Positions 35,612-44,431 of a DNA stretch of 64,000 nucleotides are shown in pieces; the first letter of the stretch is position 1, and every line of letters starts with the position of its first letter. The notes under the pieces are model-generated. The model was not told the origin of the DNA. It saw only the letters and a program-made list of their open reading frames with translations, and did not search any database. Source of the stretch: Flavobacteriaceae bacterium (GTDB lineage: Bacteria > Bacteroidota > Bacteroidia > Flavobacteriales > Flavobacteriaceae); the NCBI GenBank assembly GCA_947456955.1, contig CANGTQ010000007.1:60487-124486 (forward strand), given 5' to 3'. The position numbers and the translations under genes are program-made.

Positions 35612-37690
35612 ATGAAAATAAAAATTACCCTTCTTTTTATAGTGTTGTTTTTCGTTGGAACTATTCATAGAGTTAACGGACAAGTTGATAATACTTTTAC
35701 AGGTGAAAATTCAGGTGTAGTTAATACTGGTAATTATAACACTGGATATGGCGTGAATGCTCTTAGAAGCAATAATAGTAATAGCAATAGTGCTTTTGGA
35801 GTTGGAACATTAAGTAATACTACTGGAGGATTTAATTGTGCTTTTGGAAATGGAGCATTAGCTTTGAATGGAAATGGAAGATTAAATTGTGCCTTGGGAA
35901 CAAGTTCTTTATCTAAAAATAATTCTGGTTCATTTAATATTGCTATAGGTCATAGATCTCAAGAAGCTAATATAATCGGAAACAATAATACTGCGATTGG
36001 TTATGCAACATTATTAACCAATTTAGGAAGTTCCAATACAGTTTTGGGAAGTTATAGTCCAAGAAGTTTACTAACAGGAGATTCTAATATTTTTATCGGA
36101 TCAGAGACTGCAATCAATTTATTGAATGGAAGCAACAATGTTTTTTTAGGGAATAGAATTACGGTTTCGAAATCTCCATCTACACCAATTTTAGCTGGAA
36201 ACGATACGAGTAATTCAATAATTATTGCTGATGGATTGGGGAATCAAAAAATCTTTATCCAAAAAAATGGAAATACAGGAATTGGTTTGGGTAACAATGT
36301 CATTCCGGTTAACAGATTAGATATAAAAGGCGGTGTTGCTATTGGTAATAATTTTACGCCAAACGGTGTTACTCCCGGAATTGTAGCTCCTACAAGCGGT
36401 TTAATAGTTGAAGGAAAAGTTGGTATAGGTACTTCTTCACCAAACAATAAAGTTGAAATAACTTCGGGAATAAATGGTAATTCCGGTCTGCGTTTTACAG
36501 ATTTGACTAGTAATTTTAATCCAGCTACATCTATAGCATCTAATAGATTTTTAACTGTTAATCAAAATGGAGATGTTGTTTTAAATAAAATGGCCAATCC
36601 AATCGAGACGAATGTTTTAACATCAAATGCTAATTTGATGACGAGTAATGTAAATAGTATTTCTTCTTCATCAACAATTATTAATTCTATTTCAAATTCT
36701 GTAAATAGCAACAATCAATTGATAACTACTGTTAATGGCGTTGCTAGTGCTCCAGTAAATTTGCCAAGAACAGATGAGCAGTCATTATCATTAACAGGTA
36801 ATACTTTATCTATATCTAATGGAAATAGTGTTACCCTACCATCATATATTGATACACCACAAGTACTTTCTCAATCAGAAAATACAATTATACTTTCAAA
36901 TGGAGGAGGTTCATTTACATTGCCAACATTTAATGATACTGATGCACAATCATTAGCGTTAAATGGTAATACTTTATCTATATCTAATGGAAATAGTGTG
37001 ACGCTTCCAACTTATGTTGATACACCACAAACGCTTTCTCAAACAGGAAATACAGTTACGCTTTCTAATGGAGGTGGATCTTTTACTATGCCGAATACAA
37101 TTGTAACAGCTGGAACTAATGTTACTGTAACTGGAAGTGGATCTTCTGTTTCTCCTTATTTAGTATCAGCAGCAGATACAAGTCTTTATGCCAATAACGG
37201 AACTATAAATAGCGCAACCACAACAAATGGAAACAGAGTGGTTACTATGAACAACAGTAATATTTGGTTCCAATCAGCCACTGCTGATACGAATAGCAAA
37301 ATCTATATTGGCACAACAGCAACGTATCCATCAACTACAGGAAACTATAAACTGTATGTTGAAGGCGGAATCCTAACTGAAAAAGTAAAAGTAGCTTTGA
37401 GAAGTACAGCCAATTGGGCAGATTATGTTTTTGAAAAAAATTATGACTTAATGCCTTTGAAAAATGTAGAAGAATATATTGCTATTCATAAGCATTTACC
37501 CGGAATTGATTCAGCAAGTGAATTGGCTAAAAATGGACTAGACTTAGCGGAAATGCAGGCTAAACATATGGCTAAAATTGAAGAGATGATGCTTTATATT
37601 ATTGATCAAAATAAAACCATTGAAAAGAACATCAAGGATATTGAAGAGTTAAAAAAACAAGTAAAAGTATTAACCGCCAACGAAGATTGA
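35612..37690 (+). CDS. Secreted YadA-head-like repeat protein with C-terminal coiled coil
   Basis: This 692-residue protein has a signal peptide ending near HRVNGQ. The first 200 residues consist of 14- to 24-residue turns such as NTGYGVNALRSN, NSAFGVGTLSNTTGG and NTAIGYATLLTN, which resemble trimeric-adhesin (YadA/Hia) head repeats. A middle region holds two copies of a 60-residue unit (NTLSISNGNSVTLP, then LSNGGGSFT). The C-terminal 110 residues run DLMPLKNVEEYIAIHKHLPG, then a heptad coiled coil (ridge IEEMMLYIIDQNKTIEKNI), a tail frequent in Bacteroidota fibre proteins. No T9SS tail is visible. It is one base from the next gene and is probably co-transcribed with it. Confidence 0.75.
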   Translation: MKIKITLLFIVLFFVGTIHRVNGQVDNTFTGENSGVVNTGNYNTGYGVNALRSNNSNSNSAFGVGTLSNTTGGFNCAFGNGALALNGNGRLNCALGTSSLSKNNSGSFNIAIGHRSQEANIIGNNNTAIGYATLLTNLGSSNTVLGSYSPRSLLTGDSNIFIGSETAINLLNGSNNVFLGNRITVSKSPSTPILAGNDTSNSIIIADGLGNQKIFIQKNGNTGIGLGNNVIPVNRLDIKGGVAIGNNFTPNGVTPGIVAPTSGLIVEGKVGIGTSSPNNKVEITSGINGNSGLRFTDLTSNFNPATSIASNRFLTVNQNGDVVLNKMANPIETNVLTSNANLMTSNVNSISSSSTIINSISNSVNSNNQLITTVNGVASAPVNLPRTDEQSLSLTGNTLSISNGNSVTLPSYIDTPQVLSQSENTIILSNGGGSFTLPTFNDTDAQSLALNGNTLSISNGNSVTLPTYVDTPQTLSQTGNTVTLSNGGGSFTMPNTIVTAGTNVTVTGSGSSVSPYLVSAADTSLYANNGTINSATTTNGNRVVTMNNSNIWFQSATADTNSKIYIGTTATYPSTTGNYKLYVEGGILTEKVKVALRSTANWADYVFEKNYDLMPLKNVEEYIAIHKHLPGIDSASELAKNGLDLAEMQAKHMAKIEEMMLYIIDQNKTIEKNIKDIEELKKQVKVLTANED

Positions 37691-37691
37691 T

Positions 37692-39665
37692 ATGTATAAG
37701 ATACTAAAAACAGTTATAGTATGTGCTATTTGTTTTAATTCTTATAACATTTCAGCACAGCTCAATGAGTATTTGAATTCTGAAGAAAATAGAATTTCAT
37801 CTGCTAACCAAATCGAATTAGAAATTCAGAAATTCATTGACAATAATTACAACAATTATGTTTTGTCAAAAGAAGTTACAGACGATCTAATCACCCATCT
37901 TAGGAGTGAAGAAGAGTTTACGGATGCTGAACTGCAAAACGCAATTAAAAAAACAAAAGTTTACGAATTAAGAAAACTTTTCTTTTCCGAAAATCCGGAT
38001 AAAAAAGACAGTTATTTCGCAAGACCTATGCCTCTTTCTGTGCAACAATCATGTGTGAATGGTGATTTTGAAAACGGAACTGCAGGTTATACCTTCTGGT
38101 CAGATGCACACCCGCAACCCGCTTCGGGAACTGCATTTTTTTTATCGTGCGCCACTCCTACAGCACCCACCGTTTTAAATGCTGTCACACCGGCTAATAA
38201 TAATTTAAACGCTGCAGTAACATTGATTGATAATACAAGTCCAGGTTACACTCAATATGATCCAATATTAGCAGGTTTAGGGGTAAACATTCCTACCTTA
38301 TTTCCAAGCGGTGGAAACAAATGTATCAAGTTAAACAATCAACAAGGTTTTGGTTCGTCAGACATAACAACGGTTTCACGTTATTTTCCAAATATAAATC
38401 AAGAAACGATTGATTTTAATTTTTCTTTGATAATGGACAACAAGCCAGCCCATGGACAACCAATTCAACCCTTTTTTAGAGTTAGGGTCTTAGACCAATT
38501 TAATAATGTTGTAGATGAAATATGTATTGTTGCTAATCCTGATAATTGCTTGTTCAATGTAATATATGTTAGTAACAACAGAAGAGTACTTTATACCGAT
38601 TGGATTTGTGCTCGATTGAATGTTGGGGAAATTCTAAACCAACCCGGAACAATTGAATTTACTGTAAGTGACTGTCAGCCTTCGGCACATTTTGGAACAG
38701 TTTATATTGATAATATCTGCGGTTCAGTTTGCGCTACTCCAAGATTAGGTGCACTGAATACAAATGCAACTAATATCAATTGTCCGGATACTATTGGCAA
38801 TACACCTATTCAGGTTTGTGGAACTTTTCAGGCGCCATTGAATGCTACTTTAAGTTCAATATCATTAGATATTACTCAAAATGGCACAGTAATCGGAACA
38901 GTTAACGCACCAACACAACTCACGGCTAATACATTTTGTTTTACTGTTTTGCCGAGTATGTTTGGAGCAAGTCCAACTGGGAATTTCGAATTTCAGATTG
39001 ATGCCAATTTCAATGTAAATTGCCCCGCGGGGACATTTATTTACACCATATCTGATAACTCTGCCAATATTGGTCCCGATGTGACTTTTATAGATTGTTG
39101 TTTATCCACCTTAACATTAGCATCTCCCGCAGATGATGTTAATAATTTGGCTCCTTCAATAGTAAAGAAAAAGGAAAGATCAGATTGGATTAAGGCAGCA
39201 AATATTGTATCCGTTGGAGATAATGCTTTATCAAATGGAGTAGTGTATCATGCCGCTAATTATGTTGAATTAAATCCGGGTTTTGAAGCCGTTTTAGGGG
39301 CGCAATTTTCGGCATATCCCGAAGGTTGTTCTGCAAATTATACTTATAAAGCGCAAGCGCCGACTACTATTCCGAGAAGTAGTGATATTTCAAATGGTGA
39401 TGAAACAATCAACTTGATAAAAGTGTTAAAAGATTTTGCCATAGTGCCAAATCCGTCAAGCAGCACTATAGAGGTTATAATGAACGACGCTAAATTTAAT
39501 AGAGTAACCATTTCAACTATCGATGGAAAAATTGTAAATGAGCGAAATATTGAAAAAACTGATAAAACCTTAATAGATGTGAGCAGTTATGCTAATGGTA
39601 TATACATAATAAACGTAACTTCAGAAAACGGACAAGTATATACTAAAAAGCTAATTAAGAACTAA
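37692..39665 (+). CDS. T9SS type A sorting-domain secreted protein
   Basis: This 657-residue protein has a signal peptide (VIVCAICFNSYNISA). The middle portion contains the beta-sandwich-like segments SCVNGDFENGTAGYTFWSDA and YIDNICGSVC. DNALSNGVVYHAANYVELNPG is a familiar segment of the family, preceding GFEAVLGAQFSAY. The C-terminal 80 residues form a type A sorting domain: FAIVPNPSSSTIEVIM, VTISTIDGKIVNERN, and the end YANGIYIINVTSENGQVYTKK. The protein should be exported by the type IX system and attached or released. It follows the YadA-head-like gene after one base, so the two may form one surface structure. Confidence 0.85.
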   Translation: MYKILKTVIVCAICFNSYNISAQLNEYLNSEENRISSANQIELEIQKFIDNNYNNYVLSKEVTDDLITHLRSEEEFTDAELQNAIKKTKVYELRKLFFSENPDKKDSYFARPMPLSVQQSCVNGDFENGTAGYTFWSDAHPQPASGTAFFLSCATPTAPTVLNAVTPANNNLNAAVTLIDNTSPGYTQYDPILAGLGVNIPTLFPSGGNKCIKLNNQQGFGSSDITTVSRYFPNINQETIDFNFSLIMDNKPAHGQPIQPFFRVRVLDQFNNVVDEICIVANPDNCLFNVIYVSNNRRVLYTDWICARLNVGEILNQPGTIEFTVSDCQPSAHFGTVYIDNICGSVCATPRLGALNTNATNINCPDTIGNTPIQVCGTFQAPLNATLSSISLDITQNGTVIGTVNAPTQLTANTFCFTVLPSMFGASPTGNFEFQIDANFNVNCPAGTFIYTISDNSANIGPDVTFIDCCLSTLTLASPADDVNNLAPSIVKKKERSDWIKAANIVSVGDNALSNGVVYHAANYVELNPGFEAVLGAQFSAYPEGCSANYTYKAQAPTTIPRSSDISNGDETINLIKVLKDFAIVPNPSSSTIEVIMNDAKFNRVTISTIDGKIVNERNIEKTDKTLIDVSSYANGIYIINVTSENGQVYTKKLIKN

Positions 39666-39810
39666 TTGTGCTTTTATAGTCAGACCGTTTTATTATCTGT
39701 AAAAGTAAAGTTTGATTTTTTAACAAATTATGCATCTATATAATTACAAAATCGCATATAGTTATTCAAATTAATGACTAATATTGCACAATTATTAAAA
39801 AATTATAAAT

Positions 39811-40812
39811 ATGCCTTTTTTAGAAAAAAAGTTTTCTTTGCTTTCTGTGATAATTTTTTCAGCAGTTGCCGTACTAGTTTTCTTTTCGATTACTAGTTGG
39901 ATAAATTGTGATGATACTACTTCAGAAACAGTAAATAGTGAATATCACTGTAAATATGATATAAAACGGTTGAATGGTTTAAAATATATAAAACCAATAA
40001 TGTTTGTTGATGACGAATGCGAGTCAGATAACATGCAGGATATTAAACAGCAAATGGTTGAAATTGTTAATAGGTATAAAAATTTTGAAGGAGTTACTTC
40101 AGCTTCAATTTATCTCAGACAGTTTTCAACCAATGAGTGGATATCTGTTAATGAAACTGATAAATTTGAGCCAGGTTCTCTTTTTAAAGTACCAGTGTTG
40201 ATTTGTATTTTAAAAATGTGTGAAGAAGATCCGAGCTTTATCAATAAGCACATTTCTTATGATAAGTCTATAAATGATGGTAAAAATGTAGCATATAAAT
40301 CAAAGTCTATTCAATTAGGACAAAGTTATACTGTAAAAGAATTGTTGACTTATATGATAAAATATTCAGACAATAAAGCAACAATATTGTTAGAGTCTAA
40401 TATGAAAACAGAAGTTTTACAAAAACTTTTTACCGATATGGGTTTAGAAGTACCTAATATTTACGCAACCCAATATTTTTTTACAACTTCTCAATATTCA
40501 TTATTTTTTAGAGCTATTTATAATGCATGTTATTTATCTATTGATGATTCGGAATTTGCAGCAAAGCTTTTGAGCGAATGCAATTTTAAAGAAGGTATAG
40601 TGAGTGGGCTACCCAAAGGAACTCCAATAATTCACAAATTCGGAGAATCGGGTAGTCAAGTCGAAATGCAGTTACATGAATCAGCCATTATTTATGCCTA
40701 CAACAAACCTTTTTTATTAACTATAATGACCAAAGGCAAGGATAATAAAACATTATCAAAACTTATTAAAGAAGTAACAAACAAGGTATATACCGAAATG
40801 GCGAATAAATAA
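39811..40812 (+). CDS. Class A beta-lactamase-like serine hydrolase
   Basis: This 333-residue protein has an N-terminal membrane or signal segment (LSVIIFSAVAVLVFFSI). The active-site motifs of the penicilloyl-serine family are present: SxxK as SLFK (Ser123, Lys126), SDN as YSDNKA (Ser186-Asn188), and a KTG-like HKFGESG near residue 275, where F replaces T. The K-F-G variant and the lack of a typical omega-loop Glu argue that it is a D-Ala-D-Ala-type or unspecified hydrolase and not a proven beta-lactamase. It should act in the periplasm. It stands alone between surface-protein genes and the arginine-hydrolase pair. Confidence 0.78.
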   Translation: MPFLEKKFSLLSVIIFSAVAVLVFFSITSWINCDDTTSETVNSEYHCKYDIKRLNGLKYIKPIMFVDDECESDNMQDIKQQMVEIVNRYKNFEGVTSASIYLRQFSTNEWISVNETDKFEPGSLFKVPVLICILKMCEEDPSFINKHISYDKSINDGKNVAYKSKSIQLGQSYTVKELLTYMIKYSDNKATILLESNMKTEVLQKLFTDMGLEVPNIYATQYFFTTSQYSLFFRAIYNACYLSIDDSEFAAKLLSECNFKEGIVSGLPKGTPIIHKFGESGSQVEMQLHESAIIYAYNKPFLLTIMTKGKDNKTLSKLIKEVTNKVYTEMANK

Positions 40813-40900
40813 AACTAATTTAAGTTTGATTGGTCTTTAACAATTTAAAATCAATTTTTTTAATATGCATATCGGGTTTGAGCATATTTAAATACTTATA

Positions 40901-40939
40901 AACAAAGCTTCTCATAATTGGGAAGCTTTGTTATATTTG
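40901..40939 (+). promoter_or_regulatory. Palindrome joined to a -7 box before the arginine-deiminase-like gene
   Basis: AACAAAGCTTC (40901-40911) is perfectly inverted at 40922-40932 as GAAGCTTTGTT, and TATATTTG (40932-40939) starts on its last base. The -33 region would fall inside the palindrome. ATG follows 21 nt later. The arrangement fits an operator on a promoter, or a terminator for upstream reads. Confidence 0.5.
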
Positions 40940-40960
40940 TCCATTGCCAAAAGTTATTTT

Positions 40961-41875
40961 ATGCTTCAATTAAATGTAAAAAACGAAACATCACGACTAC
41001 GAGCAGTTGTGTTAGGTTCGGCCCTTAATAATGGAAAAACGCCAACTATTGAAGAAGCTTACGATCCCAAATCTTTAGAACATATTTTAGCAGGAACGTA
41101 TCCAGTTGAAGCCGATATGGTTAAAGAAATGGAAGCTTTCAATCAAGTTTTTCAAAAGTATGATGTGAAAGTTTTTCGTCCGCAAATGATTGAAAACTAC
41201 AATCAGATTTTCACACGTGATATCGGTTTTGTAATAGATGATATTTTTATTAAAGCTAATATTCTTCCTGATAGAGAACGTGAATTAGATGCTATACAAT
41301 ATATCATCGACCAAATAGATCCTGCAAAAGTAGTTCGCCCGCCTGAAGAAGTTCATATTGAAGGTGGCGATGTTATGCTTTGGAATGATTATATTTTCAT
41401 CGGAACTTATAAAGGTTCGGATTATAAAGATTACATCACTGCACGGACTAATATGCAAGGTGTAAACTATATAAAAGGCTTATTCCCGAATAAGATTGTC
41501 AAAGAATTTGACTTGGTAAAATCAAAATTAGAGGCTCGTGACAATGCTTTGCATCTCGATTGTTGCTTTCAACCAGTTGGAAAAACCAAAGGAATAATTT
41601 ATAAAAGTGGTTTTCGTGAAGAAGCCGATTATGTTTTTTTAGTTAAACTATTTGGAAAAGAAAATCTATTTCACATCACACGAGACGAAATGTATCATAT
41701 GAATTCCAACGTGTTTTCTATTGATGAAAACGTAGTAGTTTCAGAAAAAAACTTTACAAGATTAAACAATTGGCTTCGTGAAAACGGTTTTGTCGTTGAA
41801 GAAATACCCTATGCTGAAATAGCGAAGCAAGAAGGACTTTTGCGCTGCTCAACTTTACCATTAATTAGAGATTAA
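40961..41875 (+). CDS. Arginine-deiminase/DDAH-fold amidinohydrolase
   Basis: ATG 40961 gives 304 residues (MLQLNVKNETSRLRAVVLG); the track start is inside the promoter. The guanidino-modifying fold shows an early acidic block (TRDIGFVIDD), EVHIEGGDVMLWND with the substrate-binding Glu and Asp, the catalytic histidine in ALHLDCCFQPVG, and a C-terminal cysteine in EGLLRCSTLPLIRD. Family members hydrolyse arginine, methylarginine, citrulline or related substrates. The exact substrate is not visible. It lies 85 bp from ctlX on the same strand, with a palindromic word repeat between, and the two probably belong to one arginine/citrulline route. Confidence 0.8.
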   Translation: MLQLNVKNETSRLRAVVLGSALNNGKTPTIEEAYDPKSLEHILAGTYPVEADMVKEMEAFNQVFQKYDVKVFRPQMIENYNQIFTRDIGFVIDDIFIKANILPDRERELDAIQYIIDQIDPAKVVRPPEEVHIEGGDVMLWNDYIFIGTYKGSDYKDYITARTNMQGVNYIKGLFPNKIVKEFDLVKSKLEARDNALHLDCCFQPVGKTKGIIYKSGFREEADYVFLVKLFGKENLFHITRDEMYHMNSNVFSIDENVVVSEKNFTRLNNWLRENGFVVEEIPYAEIAKQEGLLRCSTLPLIRD

Positions 41876-41879
41876 ATCT

Positions 41880-41957
41880 GTTTGTGGTTTGTAGTTTATT
41901 GTTATTATGTATCAGTAAAAACCTTAAACTTAAAACCATAAACCATAAACTAAAAAA
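41880..41957. repeat. Palindromic word repeat between the two amidinohydrolase genes
   Basis: GTTTGTGGTTTGTAGTTTATTG is followed by the near-complement AAACCATAAACCATAAACTA. It belongs to the same word family as 23563-23617 and 31089-31152. Confidence 0.55.
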
Positions 41958-41960
41958 CAC

Positions 41961-42896
41961 ATGAAACAAACTACCAATTCCATATTGATGATTCGTCCTG
42001 TAGCTTTTCGCATGAACGAGCAAACGGCTGTGAATAATTATTATCAAAAAGTTCTTGACGGACTTTCTCCTGAAACAGTGAATGCCAAAGCCCAACAAGA
42101 GTTTGACACTTTTGTAAATAAGTTGCGAAAAGTAGGTGTAAATGTAATTGTGGTTGAAGATACTTTAGAACCAAATACACCCGATAGTATTTTTCCAAAT
42201 AACTGGATTTCGTTTCATGATAATGGAGATGTGGCCTTGTATCCAATGTTTGCCGAAAACCGTCGTGCCGAAAGAAGAGAAGACATACTTGACACTCTTG
42301 AAGATGAAGGTTTTAGAATTAACCAAATTGTAGATTATACTTCGGCAGAAGAAGACAATGTTTTTCTGGAAGGAACAGGAAGTTTACTATTAGACAGAGA
42401 AAACGGAAAAGCCTATTGTGCACTTTCGCCAAGAGCTGACGAAGAAGTTATGATTGAGTTTTGTGAAGATTTTGAATTAACTCCCGTTATCTTCGAAGCT
42501 TTCCAAACGGTTAACGGCGAGCGAAAACTGATTTATCATACCAATGTAATGATGTGTCTGGGTGATAGTTTTGCAGTGATTTGTGCCGATTGTATCGATG
42601 ATAAAAAAGAACGCAAAATGGTTCTCGATAGCCTGCGTGGTGATGACAAAGAAATCATCTTAATTACCGAAGAGCAAGTGAATAATTTTGCAGGCAACAT
42701 GCTCGAAGTAAAAGGCAAAAACGATAAAAGATTTTTAGTGATGAGCGAGTCGGCCTATAAAAGTTTAACCAAAAAACAAATTGTTCAACTCGAAGCACAT
42801 GTTGAAATTATTCATTCTAGTTTAGATACCATTGAAGCTTGCGGTGGCGGAAGTGCACGATGCATGATGGCAGAGATTTTTCTTCCGAAAAATTAA
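41961..42896 (+). CDS. ctlX: Citrulline utilization hydrolase CtlX-like
   Basis: This 311-residue protein of the same amidinohydrolase superfamily matches the CtlX group. It starts ILMIRPVAFRMNEQTAVNNY, and the blocks PNTPDSIFPNNWISFH, AENRRAERR and FLEGTGSLLLDRENGKAYC supply the acidic and arginine residues. The histidine lies in LIYHTNVMMCLGDSF and the nucleophile cysteine in ACGGGSARCMMAEIF near the C-terminus. CtlX hydrolyses citrulline to ornithine in the described members. The neighbour at 40961 is related in fold but distinct in sequence, so the pair probably handles arginine and citrulline in turn. Confidence 0.85.
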   Translation: MKQTTNSILMIRPVAFRMNEQTAVNNYYQKVLDGLSPETVNAKAQQEFDTFVNKLRKVGVNVIVVEDTLEPNTPDSIFPNNWISFHDNGDVALYPMFAENRRAERREDILDTLEDEGFRINQIVDYTSAEEDNVFLEGTGSLLLDRENGKAYCALSPRADEEVMIEFCEDFELTPVIFEAFQTVNGERKLIYHTNVMMCLGDSFAVICADCIDDKKERKMVLDSLRGDDKEIILITEEQVNNFAGNMLEVKGKNDKRFLVMSESAYKSLTKKQIVQLEAHVEIIHSSLDTIEACGGGSARCMMAEIFLPKN

Positions 42897-42975
42897 CATT
42901 ATTGTCATTCCGACGGAGGAGGAATCCCATTTAGTTTTTATGGTTTTATTGAGATTTATCAATTTTAGGAATGGA

Positions 42976-43025
42976 AAAAACAGAAAAATCCCATCGGCCA
43001 ATGTTATAGTTGGACTTTGGGATTT
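42976..43025 (-). terminator. Terminator for the CpeT-like gene
   Basis: Read on the minus strand, AAATCCCA (43025-43018) pairs with TGGGATTT (42993-42986), with an inner CCAA/TTGG stem, followed by T-rich sequence. On the other side of the spacer (42904-42930), GTCATTCCGACGGAGGAGGAATCCC is a common type of Bacteroidota intergenic repeat. Confidence 0.6.
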
Positions 43026-43054
43026 GTTACTTCAAATTTGTAATTTTCTGTCCG

Positions 43055-43684
43055 TTATTCTTTCATTTTTATGAAACGGTATCCTCCTTTAGTGGCTCCC
43101 CAAACTTGTTTTCCTTCTTTATCAAATCCCTGATCCCAAGATAAAATTTCATTTTGAGTAACCGTTACTATTGAATTTGCAAAGCTGGCACCTCTCAATT
43201 CACTTGGACAAGTTTTATCGCCTGTGGCACCGGAAAAATTGTTTTTACCATCTCTTTTTAAGGTTACTTGACAGCCTTCTTTCAATTCAATATCTGACTC
43301 AGTTAGTTTGTCATAATCTTTTGGAGTTGCCCATTTTCCTGTCCAATCTTTTTCGTTTTTGATTGTAAATATTTCACTAATAAATTCGTTTTCCGATTTT
43401 TGAGTAACTCTATATACTCTAACTCTATAGGGTTTGTCTTGTTTGTCAAAAATGGCTTGTTCTACAAAAAGATAATTTCCTTTTTCTTTCCATATTGGGG
43501 TCATTCTGAGTGAGATATTATAATAATCTTTATCTTCTTTAGATTGAATTTCAGAAGAATAATGTCCTTGCATTATAGAAACTAATTCATTTAATTCGGA
43601 ACTGTTTTTTGATGATTGATTTTGGCCTGATTTACAACTAATAAATAACGTAATTCCAGCGAATAGTAAAAGTATTTTATTCAT
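43055..43684 (-). CDS. CpcT/CpeT-like lipoprotein
   Basis: This protein of about 209 residues has a lipoprotein signal (LLLFAGITLFISC). The mature part matches the CpeT/CpcT chromophore-lyase family: NISLRMTPIWKEKGNYLFVE, then AIFDKQDKPYRVRVYRVTQ and EGCQVTLKRDG, then ELRGASFANSIVTV. Classic members attach bilins to phycobiliproteins, but the family is widespread in non-photosynthetic bacteria, where its role is unknown. The track start at 43696 shares a TAATG with the marC stop; I chose the later Met (43684) because it gives the more usual signal peptide. Either is possible. Confidence 0.8.
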   Translation of the reverse strand: MNKILLLFAGITLFISCKSGQNQSSKNSSELNELVSIMQGHYSSEIQSKEDKDYYNISLRMTPIWKEKGNYLFVEQAIFDKQDKPYRVRVYRVTQKSENEFISEIFTIKNEKDWTGKWATPKDYDKLTESDIELKEGCQVTLKRDGKNNFSGATGDKTCPSELRGASFANSIVTVTQNEILSWDQGFDKEGKQVWGATKGGYRFIKMKE

Positions 43685-43695
43685 GATAATATACA

Positions 43696-44319
43696 TTAAA
43701 TTCCTCTGATAATGCTCAAAACCGAGCTGATAATGTATTGAATACCAATAGCAATTGTTAGAAAGCCTATAATTCTTGATATGGCAACAATACCAGATGC
43801 TCCAAGAATTTTTGCCAAATAATGAGCACTGCGTAAAACTATAAAAATTAAAACACTAACAATTAAAATGGCTAATGAAGAAAAAATAATTTCATTAGTA
43901 GTATTGTGTTCTTGATAGAAAGCAATCAATAACGAGATAGAACCCGGTCCAGCTAGCATTGGCATGGCAAGTGGTGTAAGCGCTATTGAATTTCTCATTT
44001 GAATATCTTCCTCCACTTTTTTATCAATACCTCTATTTTTGCTGAATTTTCCATTCAAAAGTGAAAAGCCAGAACTTGCAATAATAATACCTCCAGCAAT
44101 TCGAAGTGCGGTTATGGTTATACCAAAAAAAGTTAAAACATATTGGCCAATAAAAAAGGAAATAATAAGTATGATAAATACATTGATGGCTGTTAACATT
44201 GAAACCTTTGAACGTTCTTTTTTAGTGTAATCCTGAGTTAAACCTACAAAAATTGGTACAGTGCCAATGGGATTTAGAACCGAAAAAAGCGCCGCTAATA
44301 GAAAAATAAAAAGCTCCAT
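43696..44319 (-). CDS. MarC-family integral membrane protein
   Basis: This 207-residue protein has six membrane helices. It begins LFIFLLAALFSVLNPIGTVP, the family opening. Other family traits are GQYVLTFFGITITALRIAGG, ALTPLAMPMLAGPGSISLLI and the ending ISRIIGFLTIAIGIQYIISS. MarC proteins are annotated as possible amino-acid transporters, but the substrate is not established. Its stop and the upstream Met of the CpeT-like gene share bases, so they are probably co-transcribed. Confidence 0.88.
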   Translation of the reverse strand: MELFIFLLAALFSVLNPIGTVPIFVGLTQDYTKKERSKVSMLTAINVFIILIISFFIGQYVLTFFGITITALRIAGGIIIASSGFSLLNGKFSKNRGIDKKVEEDIQMRNSIALTPLAMPMLAGPGSISLLIAFYQEHNTTNEIIFSSLAILIVSVLIFIVLRSAHYLAKILGASGIVAISRIIGFLTIAIGIQYIISSVLSIIRGI

Positions 44320-44405
44320 ATTTTTTTTGGCAAAGATAAATTTTGAATTTTATTTTAAATATTAAATAGAAGTTAAATAAATCTTCCCGATTATAAAGTT
44401 ACTAT

Positions 44406-44413
44406 TATCTTTG
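44406..44413 (+). promoter_or_regulatory. Candidate -7 box for the CoA-binding gene
   Basis: TATCTTTG fits TAnnTTTG and lies 18 nt before the ATG at 44432. A weak TTC is at the -33 distance. Confidence 0.4.
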
Positions 44414-44431
44414 ACACCAAGAAATAAAATC

